DNA of 64,000 nt from Halothece sp. PCC 7418 (GCF_000317635.1 NC_019779.1:1736001-1800000); one strand, 5' to 3'; counted from the stretch's first letter, positions 46,245 through 55,325 are shown. Numbers and translations: made by a program. The notes: generated by a model not told the origin, from the sequence alone.

Positions 46245-47366
46245 ATGGTTAGTTACGATTGGTTAGTGATTGGCGGTGGGATTACAGGAAGTACAGTTGC
46301 TTATGAATTGCAAGCGCAAGGGGCAACGGTTTTATTATTAGAATCCAGTCCCGATCTAGATAATGCCACCTGTTATAGTTATGGAGGACTTCCCTTTTGG
46401 GCGGGAAGTTCCCCAGAAACAAGAGAACTTTGTGCAGAAGGACTCAAACTCCATCGCAATCTCTCAAACCTCTTAGATCAAGAGACAGAATTTCGTGAAA
46501 TTAATCTGTTATTAACGGTTAGAGAAAATGAGTCAGTTGCAGAGACGGTCAAGCAATATCAAGACTGTGAAATTCCCCCGCAAGTGTTAAGTGTGGAAGA
46601 AAGCTGTGAACTTGAGCCCCTATTAAATCCGAGCGCGATCGCGGGGTCAATTTGTTTTCCTCATGGTCATATCAATCCTAAAAAAACAAATGCAGCCTAT
46701 CTTAAAGCCTTCACTCGTTTAGGCGGGAAAGTTATTTATGAAGCGGTTCAATCACTGCAATTTGATAACAACAAAGTAATCGGAGTTAATACTAATTACA
46801 AAACATATTACGCTGATAATACTGTCATTTGTGCAGGTGGTTTCACTCGCGAATTATTAACTTCAATTGGTGTTCACATTCCCCTATACTTTACCCACGC
46901 CGAACTCTTAGAAACAGACCCATTAGAGTTAGAATTAAAAACCTTAATTATGCCCGCTAATGACCAACGCTTGGGCTTAGAAACCACAGCAACTGCACCC
47001 GACAAAGAAGCATTATGGGAAAAATCGGGACAAGAATTAGCTGCACCCGTGCTTGATCCAGGGGCAATTCAATTTCGCGATGGACACCTGTGCATTGGTC
47101 AAATTAGCCGAACTTTAAGCGATCCTGATGCAACTGTTGATGCTGCTGCTAGTGAGGCTTGGTTGCGAGAAGAGATTGGAACATTATTACCCGCCTTAAA
47201 AGATGTTCCAGCAAACTGGCACCGTTGTCTCATTGCGTTTAGCCCCCATCAACAATCTATTGTTAGTAAACTGGAAAATTATGAAGGGCTTTCTGTGTTT
47301 TCAGGGTTTACCAGTCCGCTATTATTTGCCCCAGTTTTAGCCAGACGGTTTGCAAAAGAGATTTAA
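46245..47366 (+). CDS. FAD-dependent amine/amino-acid oxidoreductase (DAO family)
   Basis: A 373-residue flavoenzyme with the N-terminal dinucleotide fold (VIGGGITGSTVAYELQ, GxGxxG at about 8-13, acidic end LLLESS) and the DAO fold through TVICAGG (about 195) and the C-terminal HRCLIAFSPH region. Members include glycine oxidase and D-amino-acid dehydrogenase; the substrate cannot be assigned. Its ATG follows the BLUF stop by three bases, so the two are one transcript. Whether light sensing controls the enzyme is unknown. The 3' side holds relic DNA rather than a further gene. Confidence 0.85.
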   Translation: MVSYDWLVIGGGITGSTVAYELQAQGATVLLLESSPDLDNATCYSYGGLPFWAGSSPETRELCAEGLKLHRNLSNLLDQETEFREINLLLTVRENESVAETVKQYQDCEIPPQVLSVEESCELEPLLNPSAIAGSICFPHGHINPKKTNAAYLKAFTRLGGKVIYEAVQSLQFDNNKVIGVNTNYKTYYADNTVICAGGFTRELLTSIGVHIPLYFTHAELLETDPLELELKTLIMPANDQRLGLETTATAPDKEALWEKSGQELAAPVLDPGAIQFRDGHLCIGQISRTLSDPDATVDAAASEAWLREEIGTLLPALKDVPANWHRCLIAFSPHQQSIVSKLENYEGLSVFSGFTSPLLFAPVLARRFAKEI

Positions 47367-47441
47367 CGAAATTGAGCGAGAATACCCCCTCCTCAACGGA
47401 GTAGGAATGGGTGAAGCGCGAACTGAGAACGTAGCCTAATC

Positions 47442-47546
47442 AAAAAGCACTCCCGGTACTGAGATTAAAGTGGGAAACCGAAAAAATCCGTTGGCTTTCC
47501 CCCTCACAAGTGGGACAATTGGGGGCAAAATCTCGCAGCGCGATCG
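47442..47546 (-). pseudogene. Truncated duplicate of the FmdB zinc-ribbon gene
   Basis: About 105 bp match 48662-48766 in the fmdB gene in the same orientation, including the region for NCPTCEGESQRIFSVPHF with a few substitutions. It lacks both ends, so it is dead. It lies on the other side of the PFE-CTERM-like gene from the intact fmdB; the matching segments bracket that gene as direct repeats. Confidence 0.88.
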
Positions 47547-47636
47547 CGCTGGAAGGAAAAAGGAATTGGAGTTCTCTTTGCTTATTGTTCAAAATAGAAA
47601 AGAGGATAATACTCGCAATTACCCTCTCATGAATAA

Positions 47637-48251
47637 CTAATCATTATGTTCCTGAACCAATACTTGTTTACGTTTTTTGTAATACCGATATCCGAAAAAT
47701 CCACCTAATGCGAGTAAACCCATTGTTCCTTCTGCTTCAAAGGGCACTGCTGTTGAATTAGTTGCAATAAGTGTACTAGAGCTATCGCTATTACCATCTT
47801 TACCATTGAAGCTACCCTGAAGATTTATATCTGCTTCTGGATTACCATCATTCCAAAAATCACCAAAAAAGAAATCGTTCTCCCCATTCTCACTGTTAAA
47901 ACCAATTGATACATAAGAATTATTTGTATCTAGTCGAAATTCTGTAACACCTCCTGTAGTAGTGAGAAAACCACTGTCATCCCCATAATTAAGACTAGAG
48001 TTGGAAGAAGTTAAAGTAAAATTATTGCTTTCATTTCCAACCTCTTCGATAGTAATATTCCAACCATCGATTTCACTTTCTAGAACGCCATCATTGGTTA
48101 AATTCTGAAGTTCAATTGTTCCAAAACCTCGAAGATTACCATCAGGTGTAGTTTTAGGATCTAAATTGAAAGTAATTGCATCAGCAGGCATTCCAGAGCC
48201 TAATACTATACCAAAAACCGAAAAAGCTGTTAAATACTTCAAAAACTTCAT
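47637..48251 (-). CDS. Secreted protein with PFE-CTERM-like sorting tail
   Basis: A signal peptide (MKFLKYLTAFSVFGIVLGSG, cleavage near ADA) leads to a beta-rich, Asn/Asp/Ser-rich body with repeated GDDSG and NGEN stretches. The C-terminal tail has a short motif VPFEAEGTMG, one hydrophobic segment (LLALGGFFGY) and a basic end (YYKKRK). This is the tripartite design of exosortase-type sorting signals; the PFE variant is common in cyanobacteria. It is likely exported and anchored or processed at the surface. I start at 48251 because a signal peptide begins there; an upstream in-frame ATG would add MKCDLVGCA. Function unknown. Confidence 0.78.
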   Translation of the reverse strand: MKFLKYLTAFSVFGIVLGSGMPADAITFNLDPKTTPDGNLRGFGTIELQNLTNDGVLESEIDGWNITIEEVGNESNNFTLTSSNSSLNYGDDSGFLTTTGGVTEFRLDTNNSYVSIGFNSENGENDFFFGDFWNDGNPEADINLQGSFNGKDGNSDSSSTLIATNSTAVPFEAEGTMGLLALGGFFGYRYYKKRKQVLVQEHND

Positions 48252-48278
48252 CGCACACCCCACTAGGTCACATTTCAT

Positions 48279-48551
48279 GCATATATAACTATAATGGAAA
48301 ACTGTGTGATATTTATGTGATTAAAGTCAACTTATAAAGTGAGAAGTATCTATAAGGTGATAATTTCCGATTACAGTAGTTGGGCTTACTTTAACTCTTA
48401 CGCTCTGATGGGAATCAGGGATAGGCTAAGATGGCAATAATTTCCGATAATAGTTTAAAAGCGTAAGGACTACATTACAGGGCGGGCAAGGCAAACCCTA
48501 CGACCTGTTGCCTTGCCAAGCTGACAATTGGACTGTTTCAGCAAACCCTAA
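48279..48551. other. Intergenic region with a 10-bp hairpin
   Basis: No gene. A perfect inverted repeat GGCAAGGCAA (48485-48494) / TTGCCTTGCC (48508-48517) lies 35 bp beyond the fmdB stop, which is at 48552. On the fmdB (minus) strand it is not followed by a T run, so terminator function is uncertain. Confidence 0.5.
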
Positions 48552-48821
48552 TCAATGACCGATCATCCAAGGACGATCGCGCTTGTGACTTTGATAACTG
48601 GGTTGTGTGGGTTCTTTCTCCCGTTTTTCTAATCTCGGTTCATCGGTTTGTCTGGCTTTCAAGAAAGCACTCCCGGTGCTGAGATTAAAGTGAGGAACCG
48701 AAAAAATGCGTTGGCTTTCCCCCTCACAAGTGGGACAATTGGGGGCAGAATCTCGCAGCGCGATCGTTCTCCACGCTTCAAAAACCCCGCAAGTTTTACA
48801 TTCAAATTCGTATAACGGCAT
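48552..48821 (-). CDS. fmdB: FmdB-family zinc-ribbon protein
   Basis: A small 89-residue protein with an N-terminal zinc ribbon: MPLYEFECKTCG (C8, C11) and NCPTCEG (C29, C32 region). The rest is a charged, probably flexible tail. The FmdB family is found beside formamidase genes and was proposed as a regulator; its biochemical function is unproven. It follows fmdA by 15 bp on the same strand and is surely co-transcribed. A dead partial copy lies about 1.2 kb away at 47442. Confidence 0.9.
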   Translation of the reverse strand: MPLYEFECKTCGVFEAWRTIALRDSAPNCPTCEGESQRIFSVPHFNLSTGSAFLKARQTDEPRLEKREKEPTQPSYQSHKRDRPWMIGH

Positions 48822-48836
48822 TTAGTTCAATCTCCT

Positions 48837-50012
48837 TTATACCGGTACGATATCTTTATCAAAAATCTCAGTGGGAATTGCAACCGTACAACAGACATTC
48901 GGAATATCCACAATTCCACTCACGCGACCTTCTACCGGCGCACAACTGAGTAAGAGATAAGCCTGTTCTCCCGTAAAGCCAAACTTTTTGAGATATTCAA
49001 TGGCATTTAAACAAGCGCGACGATAGGCAACATGAGCATCCATATAATACTGTTTCCCGTCAAACTCATCCACAGAAATTCCTTCAAAGACGAGATATTC
49101 GGAGTAACGGGGCTCAACCGGACCCGGTTTGAAAATGGGGTTCACCATGCCATATTTATCCACACCGCCTTTAATAATGTCCACATGGAGATCGATATAG
49201 CCTGACATCTCGATCGCGCCACAGAAGGTAATCTCACCATCTCCTTGCGAGAAGTGAATATCGCCCATCGAAAGTTTCCCCCCATCCACATACACAGGGA
49301 AATAAATTTTTGATCCGCGAGACAGGTTTTTAATATCGCAGTTTCCGCCATGTTCCCGTGGGGGAACCGTTCGCGCTGCTTCGGCTGCTGCTGCTTCAAA
49401 CGCTGACCCTTTCAAGCCGCCTAAAACGGCATTTTCGGGATTCGGTAACGTTGCCAATGGCGGAACCCGATTCGGATCAGTGGAGACTAACTCCCGTTCC
49501 CGTTTATTCCATTTTGCTAACAATTCGTGAGAGGGCGCACAACCAATTAAACCAGGATGGGTAATTCCTGCAAAGCGGACTCCAGGAATATGGCGCGACT
49601 GAGTATAAATCCCTTGAAAATCCCAGATTGCTTTTGCTGCTTTCGGGAAATGCTGCGTTAAAAAACCACCGCCATTTTCTTGGGCAAAAATGCCAGTAAA
49701 GCCCCATTCATCCCCTGGTAACGCCCCAATATCGAGAATATCAACCACTAAAATATCCCCTGGTTTTGCCCCTTCCACTTCAATGGGACCACTGAGAACA
49801 TGAACCACACTCAAGTCAACATCGCGAATATCATTGGGGTTATCATCATTTTTAATCTGTCCATCGGTCCAATCTTTACATTCAATCCGAAAGACCGACC
49901 CCGGTTTTACCGAAGCAACAGGGGGAATATCAGGATGCCAACGATTATGTCCAGGCATTTCCTGTTCACTCATAGGCTTCGTTAAATCGACTTTAAAAAG
50001 AGTTTCTGGCAC
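48837..50012 (-). CDS. fmdA: Formamidase/acetamidase FmdA
   Basis: Hydrolyses formamide or short amides to ammonia, giving nitrogen from amides. Family blocks are PGHNRWHPDIPPVASVKPG near the start, KPGDILVVDILDIG, HPGLIGCAPSHELL, PREHGGNCDIKNLSRG and MGDIHFSQGDGEI with the metal-binding histidines, and the end LLSCAPVEGRVSGIVDIPN. I place the start at GTG 50012. GAGG lies eight bases before it and the protein then begins MPETLFKVDLTKPM, as in the family; the ATG 93 bases upstream adds a tail the family lacks. It is first in the fmdA-fmdB operon. The upstream 280 bp show no clear NtcA site. Confidence 0.93.
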   Translation of the reverse strand: MPETLFKVDLTKPMSEQEMPGHNRWHPDIPPVASVKPGSVFRIECKDWTDGQIKNDDNPNDIRDVDLSVVHVLSGPIEVEGAKPGDILVVDILDIGALPGDEWGFTGIFAQENGGGFLTQHFPKAAKAIWDFQGIYTQSRHIPGVRFAGITHPGLIGCAPSHELLAKWNKRERELVSTDPNRVPPLATLPNPENAVLGGLKGSAFEAAAAEAARTVPPREHGGNCDIKNLSRGSKIYFPVYVDGGKLSMGDIHFSQGDGEITFCGAIEMSGYIDLHVDIIKGGVDKYGMVNPIFKPGPVEPRYSEYLVFEGISVDEFDGKQYYMDAHVAYRRACLNAIEYLKKFGFTGEQAYLLLSCAPVEGRVSGIVDIPNVCCTVAIPTEIFDKDIVPV

Positions 50013-50296
50013 GTTTTTTACCTCACTGAAAACAAGAGAAATTAGATCGAAAGTTGCAGAAAATTGAGTAATTATGCTTGCATTTTTGACAAGATTTCCT
50101 GTCAAAATTTATCTTGACATTTTTTTATTTCAGTAAAATGTATTGAATACAACAAAATGCGTTCTTTCTCAAAATTTTACTCAGCATTTAAGTTTTTCAG
50201 GATTTTCTTAGCCAAAAACTCTTTAATTTTTGTGTGTCTTGGTAGAGTGCTAAGCACTGGGGAAAATATTACAATACCCAATTGATGAGTTAATTG

Positions 50297-50944
50297 CTAA
50301 GGTTTGGCATAGGCTAAAACCGCATAAAATGGATCGCTTCCTCCCATCCCCAACATCTGGAAAATAGCAGGAACAGAGGGTTGTTTTTGAATCACTTCGG
50401 GTTCGCTAAAGCCACCCGCAGCTTTGAAATATCGCTTCACTAACTCCACGCGCATTGCTTCACTACTATCGCGCCAAGCCGAAATCGCTTTTTGATAAAA
50501 CATCCGATTAGAAAAACTGATGATGGCGATACCATTGGGTTTTAAGACGCGATGAATCTCTTGAAAAATCTCTTCAGGGTATTGGAGATACTGCACCGAA
50601 ACGGCATTTAAAACGGCATCAAATTCTTGATTAGGGAAGGGAAAAGTACCATTTTCATTCAAATTTTGGACAAAATAATGATCTAAGCGGGGGTTACGGG
50701 CAAGTTCTTCCTCGTTCATCCCGTGTCCTTCCACATGAGCAAATTTTATATCATCTGGAAGGTGACACACCCAACTACTCATCATGTCCAGAATACGAGT
50801 ATTGGGCTGGAGTCGTTCCTGATAGAGTTGACTTAATTCATCAATAAAAGACTCATCCACATGAGTCACTAAGCGCGGGATGGCATAGAAGTCATGATCA
50901 GGACTGGCATCGAGTTTTTGGCGTTGTTCAGGTTGCAGTAACAT
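50297..50944 (-). CDS. Class I SAM-dependent methyltransferase, unknown substrate
   Basis: Rossmann-fold methyltransferase of 215 residues. Motif I is unusual, RILDMMSSWVCHLP instead of a glycine-rich loop. The middle motif FDAVLNAVSVQYL and the HRVLKPNGIAIISFSNRMF block are typical of UbiE-like class I enzymes. Without the usual glycines in motif I, SAM binding may be altered, though this variant is seen in related cyanobacterial proteins. Substrate unknown. It stands alone on the minus strand, downstream in direction of argF but 81 bp apart; a GTCACTGGTCACT repeat lies in the gap. Confidence 0.75.
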   Translation of the reverse strand: MLLQPEQRQKLDASPDHDFYAIPRLVTHVDESFIDELSQLYQERLQPNTRILDMMSSWVCHLPDDIKFAHVEGHGMNEEELARNPRLDHYFVQNLNENGTFPFPNQEFDAVLNAVSVQYLQYPEEIFQEIHRVLKPNGIAIISFSNRMFYQKAISAWRDSSEAMRVELVKRYFKAAGGFSEPEVIQKQPSVPAIFQMLGMGGSDPFYAVLAYAKP

Positions 50945-51025
50945 GAGTGAGAGCTTAAAATTCCTTTACACTTTTGATTCTATCGTTGAGGTCACTGGTC
51001 ACTGGTCACTGATCACTGATTACTG

Positions 51026-51943
51026 TTAATCGGATAAACCCAACACACTCGCCAGTAATGCTTTCTGGGCGTGCATTCGATTTTCCGCTTGTTGCCAAAC
51101 GCGCGATCGCGCTGACTCTAAAACATCTTCTGTAATTTCTTCCCCCCGATGAGCCGGTAAACAGTGTAATATAATCGCTTCAGGAGAGGCTAAATTGACT
51201 AAATCTTCATTCACCTGAAACGATTGAAACACAGGTAAACGTTCCGCTGCGGAATCTTCCTGTCCCATACTTGCCCAAACATCAGTATAAAGGACTTCTG
51301 CGCCTTCCACAGCCTCTTTTGCATCATCGGTAAGCGTAATTTCAGTTCCAGATTGAGCAAGGTGTTTCGCTTGTTCTACAATCGCGGAATCAGGCTGATA
51401 AGTCGGTGGCGTTGCAATGCGAATATTCACCCCAGCTAACGCACAGCCTAACAACAGGGAATGCGCCACATTATTCCCATCGCCGAGATAAGTTAACGTT
51501 AACCCTTCTAAGGTCTGAAACGTCTCCTGCATCGTCAATAAATCCGCTAAAATCTGGCAGGGATGAGACAAATCACTTAAGGCATTAATCACGGGAATAT
51601 CAGCATATTCAGCAAACTGTTCAATCTCTTTTTGAGCAAACGTCCGAATCGCGATCGCGTCTAAATAGCCCCCTAAAACCCTTGCTGTATCTTGAATTGG
51701 CTCACCTCGCCCCACCTGCATCGCTTGGGGATTCAAATCAATCACCTGACCCCCTAAATGATACATCGCCACACTAAAAGAAACTCGCGTCCGCGTCGAA
51801 GCCTTATAGAATAACAGCCCTAAGACTTGATTTGCAGCAGATCGTGGAGTATATCCCGTTTTCAACTTTTGAGCTAAATCCAAAAGTGTTTCTAATTCGT
51901 TGACAGTTAAGTCCGCTAGGCTGAGTAAATTTCGTCCCTTCAT
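51026..51943 (-). CDS. argF: Ornithine carbamoyltransferase
   Basis: Transfers carbamoyl phosphate to ornithine, giving citrulline in arginine synthesis. The carbamoyl-phosphate motif STRTRVSF is at about residues 49-56, HPCQILADL near 135, YLGDGNNVAHS near 155, and the ornithine-loop motif HCLPAHRGEE near 265. At 305 residues the length is normal. Its stop is followed by a short GTCACTGGTCACT repeat tract. It is divergent from guaB3. Aspartate carbamoyltransferase is excluded by the HCLPAHRG motif. Confidence 0.96.
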   Translation of the reverse strand: MKGRNLLSLADLTVNELETLLDLAQKLKTGYTPRSAANQVLGLLFYKASTRTRVSFSVAMYHLGGQVIDLNPQAMQVGRGEPIQDTARVLGGYLDAIAIRTFAQKEIEQFAEYADIPVINALSDLSHPCQILADLLTMQETFQTLEGLTLTYLGDGNNVAHSLLLGCALAGVNIRIATPPTYQPDSAIVEQAKHLAQSGTEITLTDDAKEAVEGAEVLYTDVWASMGQEDSAAERLPVFQSFQVNEDLVNLASPEAIILHCLPAHRGEEITEDVLESARSRVWQQAENRMHAQKALLASVLGLSD

Positions 51944-52138
51944 TCTGACTTTAAGTTGTTTTTAAATGGGTGTTCTCTCTTCTACCCTTGCCAAGAGCGA
52001 GAGCAATAAAGCTATAATTATAGACTTCAATCTCAAACCTCAGCATCAAATCAATCGGGTGAGTTTCTTCACTCCCAACAGATTTGGGGCAAAAATTTGC
52101 TAGTCTGTGGGAATAGCTTTGGGAACGGGTAGTTAGAT

Positions 52139-53308
52139 ATGAGTGTAGATATACAAATTGGTCAAGGAAAAACCGCACGTCGCGCTTATGGAATTGATGA
52201 AATTGCATTAGTTCCAGGACGGCGCACACTAGATCCCAGTTTACCGAACACCACTTGGCAACTGGGTGATTTACAACGAGAAATTCCGATCATTGCTAGT
52301 GCAATGGATGGCGTGGTGGATGTTAAAATGGCAGTCTTACTTTCAGAATTAGGCGCGTTGGGGGTTTTAAACCTAGAGGGGATTCAAACCCGCTACGAAG
52401 ACCCAAAACCCATTTTGGATCGCATTGCCTCTGTGGGTAAAACAGAATTTGTGGGCTTAATGCAGGAATTATATGCAGCGCCCATCCAACCCGAATTAAT
52501 TAAAAAGCGTATCAGTGAAATTAAATCCCAAGGGGGGATTGCTGCCGTTAGTGCAACGCCTGCTGGTGCAGCGAAATTTGGGGACTCTGTTGCAGAAGTT
52601 GGGGCTGATGTCTTTTTTGTGCAAGCAACCGTCGTTTCAACCGCCCACTTATCCCCTGATGCAGTCACTCCCTTAGATTTAGGAGAGTTCTGTCAAAAAA
52701 TGCCCATGCCCGTCATTCTCGGGAACTGTGTTACCGAAGCCGTCGCTTATGACTTAATGAAAGCAGGTGCATCGGGAGTTCTGGTTGGCATTGGTCCTGG
52801 TGCTGCTTGTACCTCTCGTGGTGTGTTGGGTGTGGGGGTTCCTCAAGCAACCGCCGTGGCTGATTGTGCAGCAGCGAGAGAGCAATATTATCAAGAAAGT
52901 GGACGCTATGTTCCCATTATTGCCGATGGTGGCTTAGTCACAGGGGGTGATATTTGTAAATGTATTGCTTGTGGTGCAGATGCGGTGATGATTGGTTCCC
53001 CCTTCGCCCGTGCAGCAGAAGCCCCTGGACAAGGCTTCCACTGGGGAATGGCAACCCCTAGCCCAGTTTTACCCCGTGGCACTCGTATCAGCGTTGGTAC
53101 GACTGGCAGTGTGCAAGAAATTCTCACAGGGCCTGCTCGTCTTGATGATGGAACGCACAACTTATTAGGTGCATTAAAAACCAGTATGGGAACGTTAGGG
53201 GCGAAAAACCTGAAGGAAATGCAACAAGTGGAAGTGGTTATTGCACCTTCCCTGTTAACAGAAGGTAAGGTTTATCAGAAAGCGCAACAGTTGGGAATGG
53301 GTAAGTAG
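52139..53308 (+). CDS. guaB3: GuaB3-type IMP dehydrogenase-related protein
   Basis: TIM-barrel protein of the IMP dehydrogenase/GMP reductase family, in the actinobacterial-cyanobacterial GuaB3 subgroup. It begins with GRRTLDPS and EIPIIASAMDGVVD. The catalytic-cysteine loop is IGPGAACTSRGVLG with C224, and the phosphate-binding PIIADGGLVTGGDICKC and GADAVMIGSPFARA follow. No CBS insert is present, giving 389 residues. Family members are often inactive as IMP dehydrogenases or act as GMP reductases, so the exact reaction is uncertain. It is divergent from argF and followed by a short repeat hairpin. Confidence 0.9.
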   Translation: MSVDIQIGQGKTARRAYGIDEIALVPGRRTLDPSLPNTTWQLGDLQREIPIIASAMDGVVDVKMAVLLSELGALGVLNLEGIQTRYEDPKPILDRIASVGKTEFVGLMQELYAAPIQPELIKKRISEIKSQGGIAAVSATPAGAAKFGDSVAEVGADVFFVQATVVSTAHLSPDAVTPLDLGEFCQKMPMPVILGNCVTEAVAYDLMKAGASGVLVGIGPGAACTSRGVLGVGVPQATAVADCAAAREQYYQESGRYVPIIADGGLVTGGDICKCIACGADAVMIGSPFARAAEAPGQGFHWGMATPSPVLPRGTRISVGTTGSVQEILTGPARLDDGTHNLLGALKTSMGTLGAKNLKEMQQVEVVIAPSLLTEGKVYQKAQQLGMGK

Positions 53309-53336
53309 TATTGCAGTACACGCTAGATTAATAGGC

Positions 53337-53378
53337 TAGTCGTCGGGTGGGCATTGCCCACCCGACAATGTAGTCCTT
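53337..53378. repeat. 42-bp palindromic repeat (REP-like), copy 1
   Basis: TAGTCGTC then GGGTGGGCATTGCCCACCC and ACAATG, AGTCCTT. The core is a near-perfect palindrome. The same 42 bp with about four changes recurs at 56858-56899. It lies between guaB3 and tldD, where it may act as a terminator for guaB3, though no T run follows. Confidence 0.85.
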
Positions 53379-53408
53379 GTACAATTGAAAAAACGAGACT
53401 ATTTTGTG

Positions 53409-54896
53409 ATGATGCTGCAAACTGAAACCAGTTATTCCACCACTGATCTGGCAAATCTTGCGATCCAACAACTCCGTCAAACGGGCTGTGAATATGGAGA
53501 AATTCGGCTTGGTCGGTATCGCACGCAAACTCTAATGGCGCGCGATCGCAGCTTGACTACCCTTGCTGATAATATTAGCTCTGGTTATGGCATTCGCGTC
53601 CTCTTAAATGGGGCTTGGGGCTTTGCAGCCAGTCATGAAAAAACACCAGCAGCCCTCACTCGTACCATTAATTTAGCCGTTGAAATTGCAAAGGGAACCC
53701 ATCTCACCCAACAGCAACCGGTGCGGTTAGCGCCTGTGGAAGCCTATCAGGATACGTACATCACTCCCATCCAGATTAACCCGTTTGAGATTCCCCTCAC
53801 GGATAAAGCAAACTTACTGCTTTCTCTCAATGAGCAATTATTGGGATATGAAAACCGAGGTGTGAAAAAAGCCTTCTCCTTCCTTCGTTTTTCCCAAGAA
53901 GACAAAACCTTTGCTTCCACAGAAGGATCGCAGATTCAACAAACGATTTATCGCTCTCATCCCGGTTTCGGTTGTATGGCGATCGCGCAAGGAGACGCAC
54001 AAACTCGCAGCTATGAACGTCCACCTTTGAACATCGGCTATGAACATATTAATCCCGAGGATCTATTTGCACAAGTCCAGCGAGTGGCGGAAGAAGCGAT
54101 TGAAAAAGTCCATGCTGAACCTGCACCGACGCGCGATCGCGCAACCCTAATCCTCAAACCCAGTAACCTCTATCTCACCATTCACGAATCCGTAGGACAC
54201 CCCACAGAATTAGATCGCGTCTTCGGGTATGAAGCCAACTTCGCCGGAACCAGTTTTGCCACAACCGATAAACTGGGAGCACTGCGTTATGCAGCCCCTT
54301 GGGTTAACTTTAAAGCCGATCGCACACAAGCGGGTGGACGCAGCACCGTGGGTTATGACGATGAAGGAGTGAAAGCCCAATCTTGGTATGTGGTCAAAGA
54401 TGGCGTATTAGTGGATTATCTCAGCGATCGCGAAACCGCTCATCGTCTCGGACGTGCTACCAGCAACGGGAGTTCCTTTGCCGATAGTTGGTCAAGTGTT
54501 CCCATGGTTCGCATTCCCAACTTAGGCTTAGAACCAGGAGAAGCAGGGGGAAGCCACACCGCCAGTTTAGAAGCAATGATCGCTGATACCAAAGATGGCA
54601 TTCTCATTGATGGTGTCGGAAGTTTTTCCATTGATCAACAACGGCGCAACTTTCAGTTTGGCGGAGATGCTTTCTGGCGCGTGAAAGACGGCAAAATTGC
54701 GGGCATGGTGAAAGATTTAACCTATCATTCCATGACCACTGACTTTTGGCAAAAAGTGGATGCTTTGGGGGGTGCTGATGAGTGGGAACAATGTGGAACC
54801 AATATCTGTGGCAAAGGGGAACCGATTCAAATTGCACAAATGACTCACGGCTGCGTTCCCGTGCGCGTTCAGGATATTGAAATTGGCAGAAGTTAG
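53409..54896 (+). CDS. tldD: TldD-family metalloprotease
   Basis: Zinc peptidase of the TldD/PmbA family. With PmbA it cleaves peptides in microcin maturation and CcdA turnover in E. coli; in cyanobacteria the role is unknown. The active motif HESVGHPTELD (residues 259-269) matches the HExxxH pattern, and GEAGGSHTAS lies near 380. The C-terminal FQFGGDAFWRVKDGKI and CGKGEPIQIAQMTHGCVPVR blocks are typical. I start at ATG 53409 because the upstream in-frame start is only TTG; 53412 is an equally good ATG. No pmbA partner is in the window. Confidence 0.92.
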   Translation: MMLQTETSYSTTDLANLAIQQLRQTGCEYGEIRLGRYRTQTLMARDRSLTTLADNISSGYGIRVLLNGAWGFAASHEKTPAALTRTINLAVEIAKGTHLTQQQPVRLAPVEAYQDTYITPIQINPFEIPLTDKANLLLSLNEQLLGYENRGVKKAFSFLRFSQEDKTFASTEGSQIQQTIYRSHPGFGCMAIAQGDAQTRSYERPPLNIGYEHINPEDLFAQVQRVAEEAIEKVHAEPAPTRDRATLILKPSNLYLTIHESVGHPTELDRVFGYEANFAGTSFATTDKLGALRYAAPWVNFKADRTQAGGRSTVGYDDEGVKAQSWYVVKDGVLVDYLSDRETAHRLGRATSNGSSFADSWSSVPMVRIPNLGLEPGEAGGSHTASLEAMIADTKDGILIDGVGSFSIDQQRRNFQFGGDAFWRVKDGKIAGMVKDLTYHSMTTDFWQKVDALGGADEWEQCGTNICGKGEPIQIAQMTHGCVPVRVQDIEIGRS

Positions 54897-54901
54897 TTAG
54901 G

Positions 54902-55003
54902 TACTGCCATACTTGGGGAGAGAGTTATGAACATCTCCTAGAAATGTTACAGGATGCAGTTCAAGGCTGGCTGGATGTTGCGAGTGAGCCAGAGGAACTT
55001 TGA
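54902..55003 (+). pseudogene. HicB-type antitoxin fragment
   Basis: 34 codons without a start encode CHTWGESYEHLLEML and QDAVQGWLDV before a stop. This is the C-terminal helix region of HicB-like antitoxins. It begins six bases after the tldD stop and has lost its N-terminus and any toxin gene. Confidence 0.55.
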
Positions 55004-55049
55004 AAAGTATTATGAAGAACGCTGGACTGACTGAAGAAGAAGTGTGGTT

Positions 55050-55325
55050 TTATTTGGGGAAAGCGTGATCGCGAGAACCAGTTGAACCAGTATTAGGTAA
55101 TGTTAAATCATCTTCTTCCAGCAGAAGTTTTAGCACTTCCTCACCATTCTTAGCTGCTTCCTCATAACTATTACCATGACTGCGATCGGTTTGTTCTGGA
55201 AAGTCATCCGTACTCCGCCGTGAGACGACGGAGCCTGCGGATGACCGTTGGTCAGGCAAATGGACTAAATAACAATCATCTTCATCTGACCACATAATAA
55301 CCATTTGATATTGCAGATTCGTCAT
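55050..55325 (-). CDS. HicB-like antitoxin-fold protein with in-frame repeat insertion
   Basis: A 91-residue protein with the HicB partial RNase-H-like fold: MVIMWSDEDDCYLVHLPD at the start and HGNSYEEAAKNGEEVLKLLLEE as the closing helix. Between them is an extra stretch of about 15 residues (QRSSAGSVVSRRSTD), encoded by a 53-bp palindromic repeat that also occurs at 56942. The frame stays open through it. No HicA toxin gene is adjacent, so this is an orphan. Whether the protein folds with the insertion is unknown. The 3' end overlaps the edge of other antitoxin relics. Confidence 0.68.
   Translation of the reverse strand: MTNLQYQMVIMWSDEDDCYLVHLPDQRSSAGSVVSRRSTDDFPEQTDRSHGNSYEEAAKNGEEVLKLLLEEDDLTLPNTGSTGSRDHAFPK
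55202..55254. repeat. 53-bp palindromic repeat, copy 1 (inside the HicB-like gene)
   Basis: AGTCATCCGTACTCCGCCG to CGTTGGTCA. Outer arms GTCATCCG/CGGATGAC enclose arms CTCCG/CGGAG, forming a two-level hairpin. A copy with one mismatch is at 56942-56994. This copy keeps the reading frame of the HicB-like gene open. Confidence 0.9.
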
